A stretch of 64,000 nucleotides of DNA from Marivivens sp. (GTDB lineage Bacteria; Pseudomonadota; Alphaproteobacteria; Rhodobacterales; Rhodobacteraceae). Where the stretch lies: NCBI GenBank assembly GCA_024642115.1, contig JAHEBU010000001.1:1-64000 (forward strand), in the 5' to 3' direction. Position numbers and translations under genes: made by a program. Under the pieces are notes generated by a model that was given only the letters and a program-made list of their open reading frames with translations, ran no database searches and was not told where the DNA came from. Below, one piece after another: positions 27,780 to 36,631 of this stretch (the first letter of the stretch is position 1; every line of letters begins with the position of its first letter).

Positions 27780-27825
27780 GTCTCCTCCCCCTTTTGGACA
27801 GGCGCTTCGCCCGCTTTCGTTCAAC

Positions 27826-27843
27826 TGATATGCTAGAATATCA
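27826..27843. promoter_or_regulatory. Candidate operator upstream of uxaC
   Basis: A perfect inverted repeat TGATAT-GCTAGA-ATATCA lies 47 bp before the uxaC start in an A+T-rich pocket of otherwise G+C-rich DNA. The symmetry and position suit a repressor such as a GntR- or LacI-type uronate regulator. No matching regulator gene is in the window. Confidence 0.45.
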
Positions 27844-27865
27844 AAATTGTGAGGTCAACGCCCAC

Positions 27866-28531
27866 CTACGCCGCGACCGGTTCAATCAGGCCGGGTCCGC
27901 GCGCCCGATTGGAATTCACCTCTGTCCCGACCCGGACGAAATTCAGGGTTTCGTCGCCCGTTGCGGTCATCAGGGTCGCCGCCCCCTTGCCCGCCTCGCC
28001 CAGCCAGAGCGGCCAGTCGGCGGGTTCGAGGATGACCGGCAAACGGTCGTGGATGCGGCCCATGGCCGCGTTGGCCCCGGTGGTGACGATGGCGCAGGTG
28101 AGCAGGGATTGGCCGTCCCGTTCCCACGCCTGCCAGATCCCGCCGAAAACGATGGGCTGCCCGTCGGTTCGGGTGACGTACCACGGCAGCGGAGTCTGAC
28201 CCTCGTGTCGCTCCCATTCATAAAATCCGTCGGCGGCGATCAGACAGCGACGTTCGCGGCAGGCGGTTCGAAAGGCGGGCTTTTCGGCGATGGTTTCGGA
28301 CCGGGCATTGATCAGAAGCGGGCCGTCAGTCGGCTCTTTATACCAGTGCGGAATAAAGCCCCACCGCATCGAGCGGAGCCTGCGGCCCCCCTCGCCTTCT
28401 ATGCAGACGGCCAAGGAATTGGTCGGGCAGACGTTGTAATTCGGTCCCTCAGGCAGGTCGTTATCGGGGGTCGCGGCAAAGAGTTGCGCCATCGCATCGT
28501 GGGGCAAGGTGATCGCCATGCGTCCGCACAT
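27866..28531 (-). CDS. SRAP (YedK/HMCES) abasic-site processing protein
   Basis: This 221-aa SOS-response-associated peptidase family protein crosslinks to abasic sites in single-stranded DNA through Cys2. MCGRMA supplies the cysteine exposed after removal of Met1. NARSET carries the conserved Asn, ADGFYEW the catalytic Glu, and MGRIHDRLPVIL the His. All key residues are present. It is divergent from nothing and appears single-gene; its upstream region contains an inverted repeat GTTCA-AACG-TGAAC at 28586-28599, which is not the alphaproteobacterial LexA direct repeat. Confidence 0.94.
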   Translation of the reverse strand: MCGRMAITLPHDAMAQLFAATPDNDLPEGPNYNVCPTNSLAVCIEGEGGRRLRSMRWGFIPHWYKEPTDGPLLINARSETIAEKPAFRTACRERRCLIAADGFYEWERHEGQTPLPWYVTRTDGQPIVFGGIWQAWERDGQSLLTCAIVTTGANAAMGRIHDRLPVILEPADWPLWLGEAGKGAATLMTATGDETLNFVRVGTEVNSNRARGPGLIEPVAA

Positions 28532-28681
28532 CGGGTCGCTCCTTTCCGAGCAGGGGTGCCTGAAAAGAGCTTATGTCAGGATGGCGTTCAAACGTGAACA
28601 CTTTCGCAAGTCCTTGCCGTGCAATGATTTCTCCATTCCTGTTTACCTGATCTTAACCACCGATCGAACGCGTCAGAACGG

Positions 28682-28705
28682 GCCGGGGGCGAAGGCACCC
28701 CCGGC
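28682..28705 (-). terminator. Hairpin behind the L,D-transpeptidase gene
   Basis: The minus strand has a perfect 8-bp stem GCCGGGGG/CCCCCGGC with an 8-base loop eight bases after the stop codon. No T-tract follows, so it may only protect the mRNA end or work with another factor. The rest of the 28532-28713 gap shows the SRAP promoter side and no gene. Confidence 0.45.
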
Positions 28706-28713
28706 TACGACCT

Positions 28714-29403
28714 TCAATACAGGGTTGAAAGGGGCGGACCCTTGAGGCTGGGCAGCACGATCACCCGCGCCCCGTGCCGCACCCGCTGGTCAAGGTCAAT
28801 GACGTCCTGATCCAGCAGGCGGATGCAGCCCGACGACACCGCCTTGCCCAGATAGGCCGGCTCGCACGCGCCGTGCAGTCGGTAGAGCGTATCGACGCCG
28901 TTCTCAAACAGATAGAGCGCCCGCGCCCCCAGCGGATTGCCCGGTCCCGGCGCCATGCCGCCATTGGCGACCGAATAGGGCTCGAACTCGGGCCTGCGGG
29001 CGACCATTGTGTCGGGGGCTTTCCAGCGGGGCCAGCTGCGACGAAACTGCACCACAGCCTCGCCAGACCAGCCAAATCCGGCAGCCCCGACGCTGACTCC
29101 GTATCGCATGGCGGTCCCGCCCGGCTGCACCAGATGCAAAAAGGCGGCGTCGGGATCAACGATGACCGTGCCGGGGGCCGCGTCGCGGAACGGATTGGCG
29201 ACCTCTTGCCGCCAAAGGTCGGGGGCGACCACGCCGGGCGGAATGGCGGGAACGGGATAGGGTTCACCTATGACCGCGCCATAATGGGCGGGCATCGGCG
29301 ACGGTGGCGGTTCGGGGATGGGCATGGGCGCGGGATCTGGCCGGGCGCAGGCAGACAGGGGGGCGGCCGCAGCCGCGCCCAGAAAATGGCGACGTGTCAT
29401 CAT
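28714..29403 (-). CDS. L,D-transpeptidase (YkuD domain), lipoprotein- or Tat-like signal
   Basis: This 229-aa envelope protein starts MMTRRHFLGAAAAAPLSACARP. The twin Arg plus LSAC suggests Tat export and possible lipid attachment at Cys. A Pro-rich linker (PIPEPPPSPMP) precedes a YkuD domain whose active site HGACEPAYLGKAVSSGCIRL retains the His and catalytic Cys. It should form 3-3 crosslinks or anchor proteins to peptidoglycan. The long in-frame extension upstream to 30030 is rejected because it crosses the 115-aa gene and lacks any signal. A GGAAAG ribosome site is plausible. Confidence 0.92.
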   Translation of the reverse strand: MMTRRHFLGAAAAAPLSACARPDPAPMPIPEPPPSPMPAHYGAVIGEPYPVPAIPPGVVAPDLWRQEVANPFRDAAPGTVIVDPDAAFLHLVQPGGTAMRYGVSVGAAGFGWSGEAVVQFRRSWPRWKAPDTMVARRPEFEPYSVANGGMAPGPGNPLGARALYLFENGVDTLYRLHGACEPAYLGKAVSSGCIRLLDQDVIDLDQRVRHGARVIVLPSLKGPPLSTLY

Positions 29404-29459
29404 GTCGGTAGCTTTCCAGAAAAGGGAGATCGTGCAGCGCCACGGCGCTGCGGCGGCGA

Positions 29460-29807
29460 TCAGCCCTGTCTGGGGGGTTTGGGATCCGGGGCGGTCAATC
29501 GACCGGGCAGCACTGAAACCTGGGTCATGACAAGGCGCAAGGCCGCAAGGGGCGGCATCGGCAGCGCCGCTGTCTGGGGCAGAACGCGATCCGGCGCGCA
29601 GATCGTCCCGCCCAGCGCGGGACCGTGGCACGGCAGGGGTGTGGCTGAGGCGGTCAAACTGGCGGCAGGCTGTAAAATCGGGTCGTTTGGTGTCACCGCA
29701 ACCCCTGTGGAAAAGCCCGGCGCGGGCGTGGCGAGCGTGGCATAAGCGCTCCACGGCAAAAGCGCCACGACCAGTAGCGCCACAAAGACATATCGCAAAC
29801 CTCGCAT
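29460..29807 (-). CDS. Secreted protein of unknown function (115 aa)
   Basis: A clear signal peptide (MRGLRYVFVALLVVALLPWSAYA) opens the product, followed by a low-complexity Ala/Pro/Thr-rich chain with two Cys (LPCHGPALGGTICAPDRV). It ends in a Pro-rich tail. The L,D-transpeptidase follows 56 bp downstream in the same direction, so both may act at the envelope. I do not recognise the family. The layout (signal, two Cys, Pro-rich tail) recalls the 113-aa CPDC protein at 47.9 kb, but no real homology is visible. Confidence 0.6.
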   Translation of the reverse strand: MRGLRYVFVALLVVALLPWSAYATLATPAPGFSTGVAVTPNDPILQPAASLTASATPLPCHGPALGGTICAPDRVLPQTAALPMPPLAALRLVMTQVSVLPGRLTAPDPKPPRQG

Positions 29808-29904
29808 GGGTCATGGGTCGCAAGAAAACGAGCGTCTGTCCAGCAGCAGGGGCCAAGGCAACTCTGACAATTGCGTGACGTGTTCCACAGCGACCTGGGC
29901 CAAT

Positions 29905-29936
29905 GAAAAACCCCGAAGGCATGCCTTCGGGGTTTG
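29905..29936 (-). terminator. Rho-independent terminator of the 5'-nucleotidase gene
   Basis: Minus-strand AAACCCCGAAGGCATGCCTT and CGGGGTTTTT form a near-perfect self-complementary stem centred on GGCATGCC and run into a T5 tract. It starts 30 bp after the stop codon. The region from 29808 to 29904 otherwise shows nothing recognisable. Confidence 0.9.
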
Positions 29937-29965
29937 GACAGTTTCGGTAGCAGGGCGGTTTGGGC

Positions 29966-31483
29966 TTACTGACCCAGAACCTTGATCCGGCCTTCGACCG
30001 TGATGGTGACGCCGCCGTTGGCCGTGACATAGTTCATGACGTCATTGGCCATCAGCACACCGTTGCCTTTGTCGATCACGACCTTGCCGCCGCCCAGCGC
30101 GGTAAAGCCGTCGCCGCCGCCCAGCATGTAGTCGTTGGTGGCGACCTTATAGACCTTGTCCATCTCGAGCGGCGCACCGTCCACCATGACGTCGGACACG
30201 CGCGACCCCGCAGCGGCGGTCGGATCATAGACAAAGGTCACGCCCGACACCTGCGGGAAACGGCCTGCGCCCTCTTCCACCTTGGACACGCCGTTTTCCA
30301 GCGCCGCCAGAACCTGGCTGCCGGGCAGTTCCGTCATCACCGTGACGTTGCCAAAGGGCAGTTCGGTCAGGATGTCGCGCCGGGTCAGCACGGTCCCTGC
30401 GTCATAGGTCCGGTCGGCCCGGATGCCGCCGCCGTTGGTGATGGCAAGATCGGCCCCGGTCGAGGCCCGCATCGCGTCGGCGATCAGGTTGCCCATCGCC
30501 GATTCCTCGCCCCGGACCACGTTGCGGCGGCTGTCGAGTTCGCCGGTGGTGGCCCCGATTTCCACGTTCAGACTTTCGTCAAGCTGGGCGGTGAACGCGT
30601 CCACCATCGCCTGACTGTCAGGGTCGGGCGTCACGTTTGCCGTGTCGATAAAGCGGAAATTCGGCGTCCAGCTGATCGTGCGGGTGCCGTCATCCTTGGC
30701 CCCGACTTCGACGGTCACATCGAGCGGCGACAGGAACCGTCCGTCAATCGAGGTTTCCACATAGGCCGTCCGCCCGTCATAGGAGGTGGCATACTGGTGA
30801 TCGTCCCCCGACATGATGATATCGAACGCCCCGCTGCCGATCAGTTGACGGTCGTTGGTCATGTTGGTCTGCACGACCCCCACGACCAGATCCGCGCCCG
30901 CCTCGCGGGCCGCTTTGGCCGCGGCAATGCCGGTGTCAACGGTGGGCAGGAATTTCAGATCGCCGGTGGTCGCCACCTCGGGCGAGGTGTCTTGTGCCAC
31001 GGGGACCAGCGCGACCATGACGCCGCCCACATCCTTCATCATCGTGCCACCCAGACCTTCGATGGGCGATCCGTCGGCGTTGGTGATGTTCACGGCCCCC
31101 CACGGATATTTGGACGCCGCCATCTTTTCCATAAAGTTTTCGGGGCCAAAGTCGAATTCGTGGTTCCCCGGCACCGCCAGATCAAAGGGGACGAGGTTGG
31201 TCAGGTCGATCGTGTTCCGCCCCTTGTCAAAGCCCGACAGCAGCGAAGGCGACAGCATGTCCCCGTCCATCACGTAGATCGTGTTGGGGTTGTTCGCCTT
31301 TTCGGCCAATGCAACGGCATTCATGCGGGCAAAGCCGCCGCGGGTGCCGTCGCCGGCGAAATCATAGATGTCCCCTACGCCAAGAATCGTGATGTTGACG
31401 GTTTCGGCAAGCGCGGGCAAAGCCGCACTCCCCAGAGCGGTGCCGAGCAGAAGGGCGGCAATGCGGGTGCTGGAACGTGTCAT
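29966..31483 (-). CDS. Periplasmic 5'-nucleotidase / metallophosphatase
   Basis: This 505-aa exported protein has a signal peptide (MTRSSTRIAALLLGTALGSA..., cleavage near ALAET), an N-terminal metallophosphoesterase domain and a C-terminal 5'-nucleotidase domain (TNGGGIRADRTYDAG, ELPFGN, VATNDYMLGGGDGF). Metal motifs DGDMLSPS and PGNHEFDFG are intact, but the first motif, normally Asp-x-His, reads GVGDIYDF, so a Tyr stands where His is usual. It should release phosphate and nucleosides from nucleotides outside the cell. The start follows a GGAGATTTCC ribosome site. The open frame continuing upstream to 31960 is not coding. Confidence 0.92.
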   Translation of the reverse strand: MTRSSTRIAALLLGTALGSAALPALAETVNITILGVGDIYDFAGDGTRGGFARMNAVALAEKANNPNTIYVMDGDMLSPSLLSGFDKGRNTIDLTNLVPFDLAVPGNHEFDFGPENFMEKMAASKYPWGAVNITNADGSPIEGLGGTMMKDVGGVMVALVPVAQDTSPEVATTGDLKFLPTVDTGIAAAKAAREAGADLVVGVVQTNMTNDRQLIGSGAFDIIMSGDDHQYATSYDGRTAYVETSIDGRFLSPLDVTVEVGAKDDGTRTISWTPNFRFIDTANVTPDPDSQAMVDAFTAQLDESLNVEIGATTGELDSRRNVVRGEESAMGNLIADAMRASTGADLAITNGGGIRADRTYDAGTVLTRRDILTELPFGNVTVMTELPGSQVLAALENGVSKVEEGAGRFPQVSGVTFVYDPTAAAGSRVSDVMVDGAPLEMDKVYKVATNDYMLGGGDGFTALGGGKVVIDKGNGVLMANDVMNYVTANGGVTITVEGRIKVLGQ

Positions 31484-31645
31484 CTGGAAATCTCCGTTTT
31501 CGGTTGGATGGGCTATCGTTGCCCTGATCGGGGTCAGAGTCAAAGACCGATCGACCCGCACCCTGTCCGTGGTTGGTGACAGGCGGACAACGTTGCTGCC
31601 CCTGCCCCCATTGACCGCGAAATGGCCAAGGGGCATGAGAGGCTC

Positions 31646-31981
31646 ATGCTGATCTACAAGATATTCCGGGCCGACGAGTGGGCCGCGTTGCAGGCGCAGG
31701 GCGAAACGGCTGGTGCGCCGGTCGACGTGGCCGATGGTTATGTCCATTTCTCGACCGCTGAACAGGCCGCCGAGACCGCTGCCAAGTGGTTTGCCGGGGT
31801 GCAGGGGCTGATGGTGCTGGCCTGTGATGCCGACGCGATGGGCGCGGATCTGAAGTGGGAGCCGTCGCGCGGTGGCGCGCTGTTTCCCCATTTGTATCGT
31901 CCCTTGCGCATGACGGATGTTCTCTGGTCGGTGCCGCTGCCGATTGTCGATGGCGTCCACCAGTTCCCGGCCCTGCCATGA
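31646..31981 (+). CDS. DUF952 family protein
   Basis: This 111-aa DUF952 protein starts [15 protein letters not shown] and contains the hallmark [15 protein letters not shown] and the C-terminal FPHLYRPL. It is common beside pyrD in alphaproteobacteria. The family fold relates to small ADP-ribosyl or glutathione-S-transferase-unrelated domains, and the function is unknown. The TGA stop overlaps the pyrD ATG, so the two are translationally coupled. The start at 31646 is chosen over 31622 for its GAGAGG ribosome site and family N-terminus. Confidence 0.9.
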   Translation: MLIYKIFRADEWAALQAQGETAGAPVDVADGYVHFSTAEQAAETAAKWFAGVQGLMVLACDADAMGADLKWEPSRGGALFPHLYRPLRMTDVLWSVPLPIVDGVHQFPALP

Positions 31982-33030
31982 GTCTGATCGAATCCGCAGG
32001 CCTTGCCCTGCTGCACCGCTTTGACCCGGAAACCGGCCATGGCCTGGCGATGCGGGCGTTGCAGGCGGGTCTTGGTCCCCGGTCGGGGCCGGTCACGTCG
32101 GATCGGTTGCGCACGACCATTGCGGGGATGAGCCTGCCCAATCCGGTGGGTCTTGCCGCAGGGTTCGACAAGAACGCGACCGTCCTGCATCCGTTGTCCC
32201 GCACCGGCTTCGGGTTTCTCGAGGTGGGGGCGGCCACCCCCCGCCCTCAGCCCGGCAACCCCAAGCCCCGCCTGTTCCGGCTGAGCGAGGACCGGGCGGC
32301 GATCAACCGGTTTGGGTTCAACAATGACGGGGCCGTGGCGATTGCGGGACGGTTGGCGCAGCGGCCCGCGGGAGCGGTGATCGGCCTCAATCTGGGGGCC
32401 AACAAGGACAGCGCCGACCGGGCCGCCGATTTCGCGTCCGTGCTGACCACCTGCGGCGGGCATCTGGATTTCGCGACAGTGAACGTGAGCAGCCCCAACA
32501 CCGAAAAACTGCGCGATTTGCAGGGCAAAGCGGCGCTGTCGGCGTTGCTTGCGGGGGTGATGGCGGCCAACGACAAACTGGCGCGACCATTGCCGATCTT
32601 CCTCAAGATAGCACCCGATCTGACCGAGGCCGAACTCGAGGACGTGGCCGAAGTTGCCACCTTGTCGGGTCTGGCGGGGATCATCGCCACCAACACAACG
32701 CTGGCGCGGGATGGTTTGAAAAGTGCGCATCGGGACGAAAAGGGCGGGCTTTCGGGTGCGCCCTTGTTCGAAAAGTCCACGCGGGTTCTGGCGCGGCTGT
32801 CCACGCTGACCCCCCTGCCGCTGATCGGAGTGGGCGGGATTGCGACAGCCGAGGACGCCTATGCCAAGATCAGGGCGGGCGCATCGGCAGTGCAGCTATA
32901 TACGGCACTGGTCTATGGCGGGATCAGGCTTGCTGCGGAGATCGCGCTGGGGCTGGACCGTTTGCTGGCGCGGGACGGGTTCGCTTCGGTTGCAGAGGCT
33001 GTGGGAACCGGGCGCGACGGCTGGCTCTAG
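31978..33030 (+). CDS. pyrD: Dihydroorotate dehydrogenase (quinone)
   Basis: This 350-aa class 2 enzyme oxidises dihydroorotate to orotate with FMN and passes electrons to the quinone pool. Features: an amphipathic N-terminus for membrane association ([19 protein letters not shown]), [21 protein letters not shown], the catalytic-Ser segment [26 protein letters not shown] and the FMN phosphate loop LIGVGGI. The protein overlaps the DUF952 gene by four bases. A convergent MATE gene ends 47 bp downstream. Confidence 0.96.
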   Translation: MSLIESAGLALLHRFDPETGHGLAMRALQAGLGPRSGPVTSDRLRTTIAGMSLPNPVGLAAGFDKNATVLHPLSRTGFGFLEVGAATPRPQPGNPKPRLFRLSEDRAAINRFGFNNDGAVAIAGRLAQRPAGAVIGLNLGANKDSADRAADFASVLTTCGGHLDFATVNVSSPNTEKLRDLQGKAALSALLAGVMAANDKLARPLPIFLKIAPDLTEAELEDVAEVATLSGLAGIIATNTTLARDGLKSAHRDEKGGLSGAPLFEKSTRVLARLSTLTPLPLIGVGGIATAEDAYAKIRAGASAVQLYTALVYGGIRLAAEIALGLDRLLARDGFASVAEAVGTGRDGWL

Positions 33031-33045
33031 GGCCGGATTTTGCAC

Positions 33046-33076
33046 AAAAACCGCCGCGATTTCCGCGCGGAAATCG
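33046..33076 (-). terminator. Hairpin terminator for the MATE gene
   Basis: A 20-bp perfect palindrome CGATTTCCGCGCGGAAATCG (33057-33076) directly follows the MATE stop codon, and minus-strand reading continues CGGCGGTTTTT, giving a T5 tract. It lies in the convergent gap with pyrD and may serve both strands. Confidence 0.65.
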
Positions 33077-34393
33077 TCACCCCGCCGTGGCGGCGCGCTC
33101 CAATGCCGGGTAGCGCAGCCAGAGCGTGACGCCCCGACAGATATTCAGAACCATAAGCGCCGCCCAAAGCCCGTGGTTTCCGAAAGCCGGGACCAACACC
33201 AACAACGCCACGACATAGACCGCCACCGACAGGATCATCGCATTGCGCATGTCGCGGGTCCGGGTCGCCCCGATAAAGATACCGTCGAACATCCAGCTGG
33301 CGATGCCGATCACCGGGGCCAGTGCTGCCCAGAACAGGTAATGCCGCGCCGCCTCGCGCACTTCGGGGGCTGTGGACATCAGGTCAATCAGCCACGGCCC
33401 GCCCAGCAGAAATGCCGTTCCCAACACAAACGCCCCGCCTACCCCCCACTGGCTGGTGAGGATCGCCGCCCGCCGCACCCGGTCGCCCCGTCCAGCCCCG
33501 TAAGCCTGCCCCACCAGCGATTCGGCGGCAAAGGCGAACCCGTCCAGCCCATAGGCGGTGATCTCGAGGAATTGCAGCAGCACCTGATTTGCCGCCAGCG
33601 TCACGTCCCCCTGACGCGCCCCCAAAAACAGAAAGGTGGTAAAGCTGAGTTGCAGGACGACCGACCGCAGCATGATGTCCGTGTTGACAGCCAGCATCCG
33701 CCGAAGCCGTGCAGGGTCGAACACCCGCGCCCAGTCGCGCCACTGCGCCCCGGAAAACGCCGAGCGGCAAAGCCAAAGGCCAAGGCCAAGCCCGGTCCAT
33801 TCCGCCACCAGCGTGGCCGCCGCCACGCCACCCACGCCATAGCCCAGGCCCAGCACGAACCACAGGTCAAGGCAGACGTTCAGCCCGTTCATCCAGACCT
33901 GCAACACCAGAACCGACCGCGTCCGTTCGAGCGCGATCAGCCAGCCGGTGACGGCATAAAGAGAAATCGTCGCGGGCGCCCCCCAGATGCGGATCGACAG
34001 GTATTGCCGCGCCAGCCCCTCGACCTCGGCCGAGGCGGGGGCGAGGGCAAAGGCTCCGGCAAAAATCGCCGTCTGGAACACGACAAAGGTCAGCCCCGCC
34101 GCCAAGCCTATCATCAGGGCGCGGGTCAGCAGCGCCCCGGTTTCGGCCACGTCGCCTGCCCCGTGTGCCTGCGCCACCATGCCCGACGTCCCCATCCGCA
34201 GAAAGCCGAACACCCAGTAGATCGTCGCAAGGATCACCGCGCCGATCCCCACGGCACCGATGGGCGCTGCCTGCCCCAATTGCCCCACCACCCCCGTGTC
34301 CACCGCCCCCAGGATCGGCACCGTGGCGTTGGACAGCACGATGGGCAGCGCGATGCGCAGGACGCGGCGATGCGTTAGGAGGGGTTCAGCCAT
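33077..34393 (-). CDS. MATE-family (DinF-like) efflux transporter
   Basis: This 438-aa, twelve-helix protein has two homologous halves of the multidrug-and-toxin-extrusion family. The first half starts RIALPIVLSNATVPILGAVDTGVVGQLG, typical of the DinF-like branch. It should export organic cations or other small molecules using a proton or sodium gradient. The gene overlaps the end of the downstream-coupled thioesterase gene by eight bases, so two thioesterases and the exporter form a minus-strand operon. Confidence 0.93.
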   Translation of the reverse strand: MAEPLLTHRRVLRIALPIVLSNATVPILGAVDTGVVGQLGQAAPIGAVGIGAVILATIYWVFGFLRMGTSGMVAQAHGAGDVAETGALLTRALMIGLAAGLTFVVFQTAIFAGAFALAPASAEVEGLARQYLSIRIWGAPATISLYAVTGWLIALERTRSVLVLQVWMNGLNVCLDLWFVLGLGYGVGGVAAATLVAEWTGLGLGLWLCRSAFSGAQWRDWARVFDPARLRRMLAVNTDIMLRSVVLQLSFTTFLFLGARQGDVTLAANQVLLQFLEITAYGLDGFAFAAESLVGQAYGAGRGDRVRRAAILTSQWGVGGAFVLGTAFLLGGPWLIDLMSTAPEVREAARHYLFWAALAPVIGIASWMFDGIFIGATRTRDMRNAMILSVAVYVVALLVLVPAFGNHGLWAALMVLNICRGVTLWLRYPALERAATAG

Positions 34394-34910
34394 CGCGGGC
34401 AGGCGACCGTCTGTCGGGCATCAGGAAATGCCCGGTCGCCTGTATGAACAATTTGGACCGGTTGTCCTGCCACCCCTCGACATGGACCGAGGCATAGCGC
34501 CGCCCGGACCGGTTCACCCGCGCCCGGGCATAGGCGTCGCGCGGCAGGCCAGAGCGCAGATAATCCACGGTAAAGTCAATGGTTTTGGGCAGACGCAGGG
34601 GGCTGGCATCGGTGGCCACGCCGCTCTCCATATCCTCCCACAGCATGGCCCATCCCAGTTCGATGATCGCCGTCACCTCAAGGAACGCCGCCGTTGCCCC
34701 CCCGTGCAAGGCGGGCAGGACCGGGTTGCCGATCAGCTTGTCCGCAAAGGGCAGGATGGCTGTGAGCTCGTCGCCGCGCCGGTCGAACTGGATACCCAGA
34801 AACTGGATATAGGGAACGCCGCCCACCAGCCGTTGCAGGGCCGCATCGCGCCGTTGCTTGACCACCTGAACCGGTTCGGGGCGGGTGCGCGGGGGGCGGG
34901 GATCGGTCAT
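34386..34910 (-). CDS. PaaI-type hotdog-fold thioesterase (first of pair, distal)
   Basis: This 174-aa acyl-CoA thioesterase-like protein has a hotdog fold. The helix motif [14 protein letters not shown] contains the conserved His-Gly-Gly; [12 protein letters not shown] is the matching strand region. It probably hydrolyses an aromatic or medium-chain acyl-CoA. It overlaps a second, shorter PaaI-type gene by ATGA and the MATE gene on the other side. The tandem pair suggests heteromer formation or duplicated specificity, both inferred. Confidence 0.9.
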   Translation of the reverse strand: MTDPRPPRTRPEPVQVVKQRRDAALQRLVGGVPYIQFLGIQFDRRGDELTAILPFADKLIGNPVLPALHGGATAAFLEVTAIIELGWAMLWEDMESGVATDASPLRLPKTIDFTVDYLRSGLPRDAYARARVNRSGRRYASVHVEGWQDNRSKLFIQATGHFLMPDRRSPARDG

Positions 34911-35353
34911 AGGGGCACCTCGGTCCGTTCGACGGTAAAGGCGGCGGTCGCGGTGGCCACGGGCCGGGTCGGATCGCCGTCAGTCGCCACAGCGCGAACA
35001 AAGGCCACCGACCGGGTGATCTGGTAGCATTCGGCGGTTGCCATGATCGTCTGCCCAGGCGTGGCCGGGCGCATGTAGTCGATGCGCAGGTCCAGCGTGG
35101 CCGTCCCGTGCGGATGCGACGGATGCGCCATCACCGCCGCCCCGCAACAGGTGTCCATCAGCGCCGACACCGCCCCGCCGTGGATCACCCCGGTTTCCGG
35201 GTCGCCGATCAGCCGGGGGTCGTAGGGCATGATCAGGACGGCGCGCCCGTCGCTGATCTCGGTCATCTGCATCCCCAGCTCGCGGGCGTGCGGAAGGGCC
35301 GCGATAAACTGCCGGGCCAGCCGGTCCTGCCGGGATTTGGGGTCGTCGGACAT
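34907..35353 (-). CDS. PaaI-type hotdog-fold thioesterase (second of pair, proximal)
   Basis: This 148-aa paralogue has the classic [17 protein letters not shown] helix and [16 protein letters not shown] strand, a closer match to PaaI-type enzymes than its neighbour. The start at [16 protein letters not shown] is preferred; the in-frame ATG at 35554 would run through the promoter region of the divergent MerR gene. It is first in the thioesterase-thioesterase-MATE operon. The MerR regulator 140 bp away and divergent could control it. Confidence 0.91.
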   Translation of the reverse strand: MSDDPKSRQDRLARQFIAALPHARELGMQMTEISDGRAVLIMPYDPRLIGDPETGVIHGGAVSALMDTCCGAAVMAHPSHPHGTATLDLRIDYMRPATPGQTIMATAECYQITRSVAFVRAVATDGDPTRPVATATAAFTVERTEVPL

Positions 35354-35492
35354 GGGGCCTCCGAATGCGTCGGTCGCAGCCAAAGTGGCATCTGCGTCAG
35401 CCGCCGCAAGGGCAAATTGGCAGATCAGGGGCAGGTCAATCCGATTGCCCCAGCGCGCTCTGGCGGCTAGTCTTGGCGCAGGGAGGATTGCG

Positions 35493-35861
35493 ATGGCCGA
35501 TCCGCGACTGTCGTTCAAGGAAATGTGCGCCCGGTTCGACGTGACCCCGCGCACCTTGCGCTATTACGAATACATCGAACTGCTGTCCCCCGAAAAGGAG
35601 GGCCGAGCCCGGTTCTATGGCCCGCGCGAACTGGCCCGGATGACGCTGATCCTGCGGGGCCGCCGGTTCGGCTTCAGCCTCGAAGACATCCGCCAGTGGC
35701 TGCTGGTCTATGAAAAGGACGGCACAAAGGCGCAGATGCGCAAGTGGATCGAACTGGCCGACCGGCAGATGGTCGAACTGACCGAACAGAAACGCCAGCT
35801 GGACGAGACGATGGCCGAATTGCAGGCCCTCAGAGACGAGACGGCCAGGTCACTCGGCTGA
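35493..35861 (+). CDS. MerR-family transcriptional regulator 1
   Basis: This 122-aa regulator has an N-terminal winged helix-turn-helix ([20 protein letters not shown]) and a dimerising coiled coil (about 85-118). There are no cysteine ligands, so it is not of the metal-sensing type. It is closely similar to the second MerR at 36.6 kb (shared FDVTPRTLR and LILRGxRFGFSLE). It is divergent from the thioesterase/MATE operon and convergent with the acetyltransferase gene, overlapping its end by 12 bp. A GGGAGGA ribosome site supports the start. Confidence 0.9.
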   Translation: MADPRLSFKEMCARFDVTPRTLRYYEYIELLSPEKEGRARFYGPRELARMTLILRGRRFGFSLEDIRQWLLVYEKDGTKAQMRKWIELADRQMVELTEQKRQLDETMAELQALRDETARSLG

Positions 35862-36335
35862 TCCATCCCTGGAAAGCGGGCTGAGGTCAAAATGCAGCAC
35901 CTCTTCGCGTGCGCCCAACTTGTCATAAAGTGCGATAGCGGGCGGGTCGGTCAGGTCGGCCTGCACGAACACGACCCACGCCCCCAACTGGTCCGCGATC
36001 TGCCGCAGCCGCTCGATCAGGGCCGTGGCAACCCCCTGACGGCGGAACGGCGCAGCAACGGCCAGATCATAGAGGTAGATTTCGCTCCGGTCCGCCTCGA
36101 GCTTGGGCAGGTCATAGGCGACCAGTCCGCCTATCACCTGATCGTCCCGTTCGGCCACCAGCACGATGACCGGGGCCATGGCCAACCGTCGCAACAGGAT
36201 ATGGTCGGGGGGCATGTCGGGCTGGTAGGTCTGCGGATCATCAAAGGCCTGTCCGAACACTGCGTTCAGCGCGCGCATCCGCGCCATCCCGCCCGGCCCC
36301 AATCGCGTAATCGTGACGGTGGTCTGGTCGATCAT
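35850..36335 (-). CDS. GNAT acetyltransferase resembling aminoglycoside AAC(3)-I
   Basis: This 161-aa GNAT protein matches the AAC(3)-I (gentamicin 3-N-acetyltransferase) family along its whole length: SEIYLYDLAV (about 84-93), the acetyl-CoA loop RRQGVATALI (98-107), WVVFVQADLTDPPAIALYDKLG and EEVLHFDLS. These blocks correspond position by position to what I remember of AacC1. The gene sits in an ordinary chromosomal setting without integron or transposon signals, so it looks like a resident homologue. Whether it acts on aminoglycosides or another amine is unknown. Confidence 0.87.
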   Translation of the reverse strand: MIDQTTVTITRLGPGGMARMRALNAVFGQAFDDPQTYQPDMPPDHILLRRLAMAPVIVLVAERDDQVIGGLVAYDLPKLEADRSEIYLYDLAVAAPFRRQGVATALIERLRQIADQLGAWVVFVQADLTDPPAIALYDKLGAREEVLHFDLSPLSRDGSAE

Positions 36336-36544
36336 GTTCGCCTCCTCCCGTCCCCGGATCGATCATGGGCCTTTACGCGGCATCTGCCAACCCATCGCGC
36401 AACGCGCAGGCCAAAGCGGCCGAATCCGGGGAAAACATGAGAAAACACGTCATTTTTGCAAAGGTGCGGTTTTGCGAAAATTGCGCGGGACCGGGCCTGG
36501 GAATTGCTGACCTTTCGTCACCCCCGAAATGACGCGGCGTTACA

Positions 36545-36573
36545 TTTACGTTAACGTCACCTTTGCTTGTAAG
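36545..36573 (+). promoter_or_regulatory. Candidate MerR-type operator/promoter of the beta-oxidation operon
   Basis: TTTACGTTAACGTCAC contains the perfect palindrome ACGTTAACGT at 36548-36557. With TTTACG as a -35-like and TGTAAG as a -10-like element, the spacing is 17 bp, and the palindrome lies inside the spacer side, as MerR-family operators do. It is 59-87 bp before the MerR start. ACGT-based palindromes of this kind are reported for LiuR-type MerR regulators of acyl-CoA catabolism. The rest of the 36336-36631 gap shows no gene. Confidence 0.55.
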
Positions 36574-36631
36574 GTGTAGCCAGACTCCGCAAGTGCAGGA
36601 TCCTCAACCACCTGTACCAATGGAAAAGACG

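Noticed and set aside
28585-28599. Possible LexA/SOS box in front of the SRAP gene
   Set aside because: The alphaproteobacterial LexA site is a direct repeat GTTC-N7-GTTC; here the arms are inverted and spaced differently.
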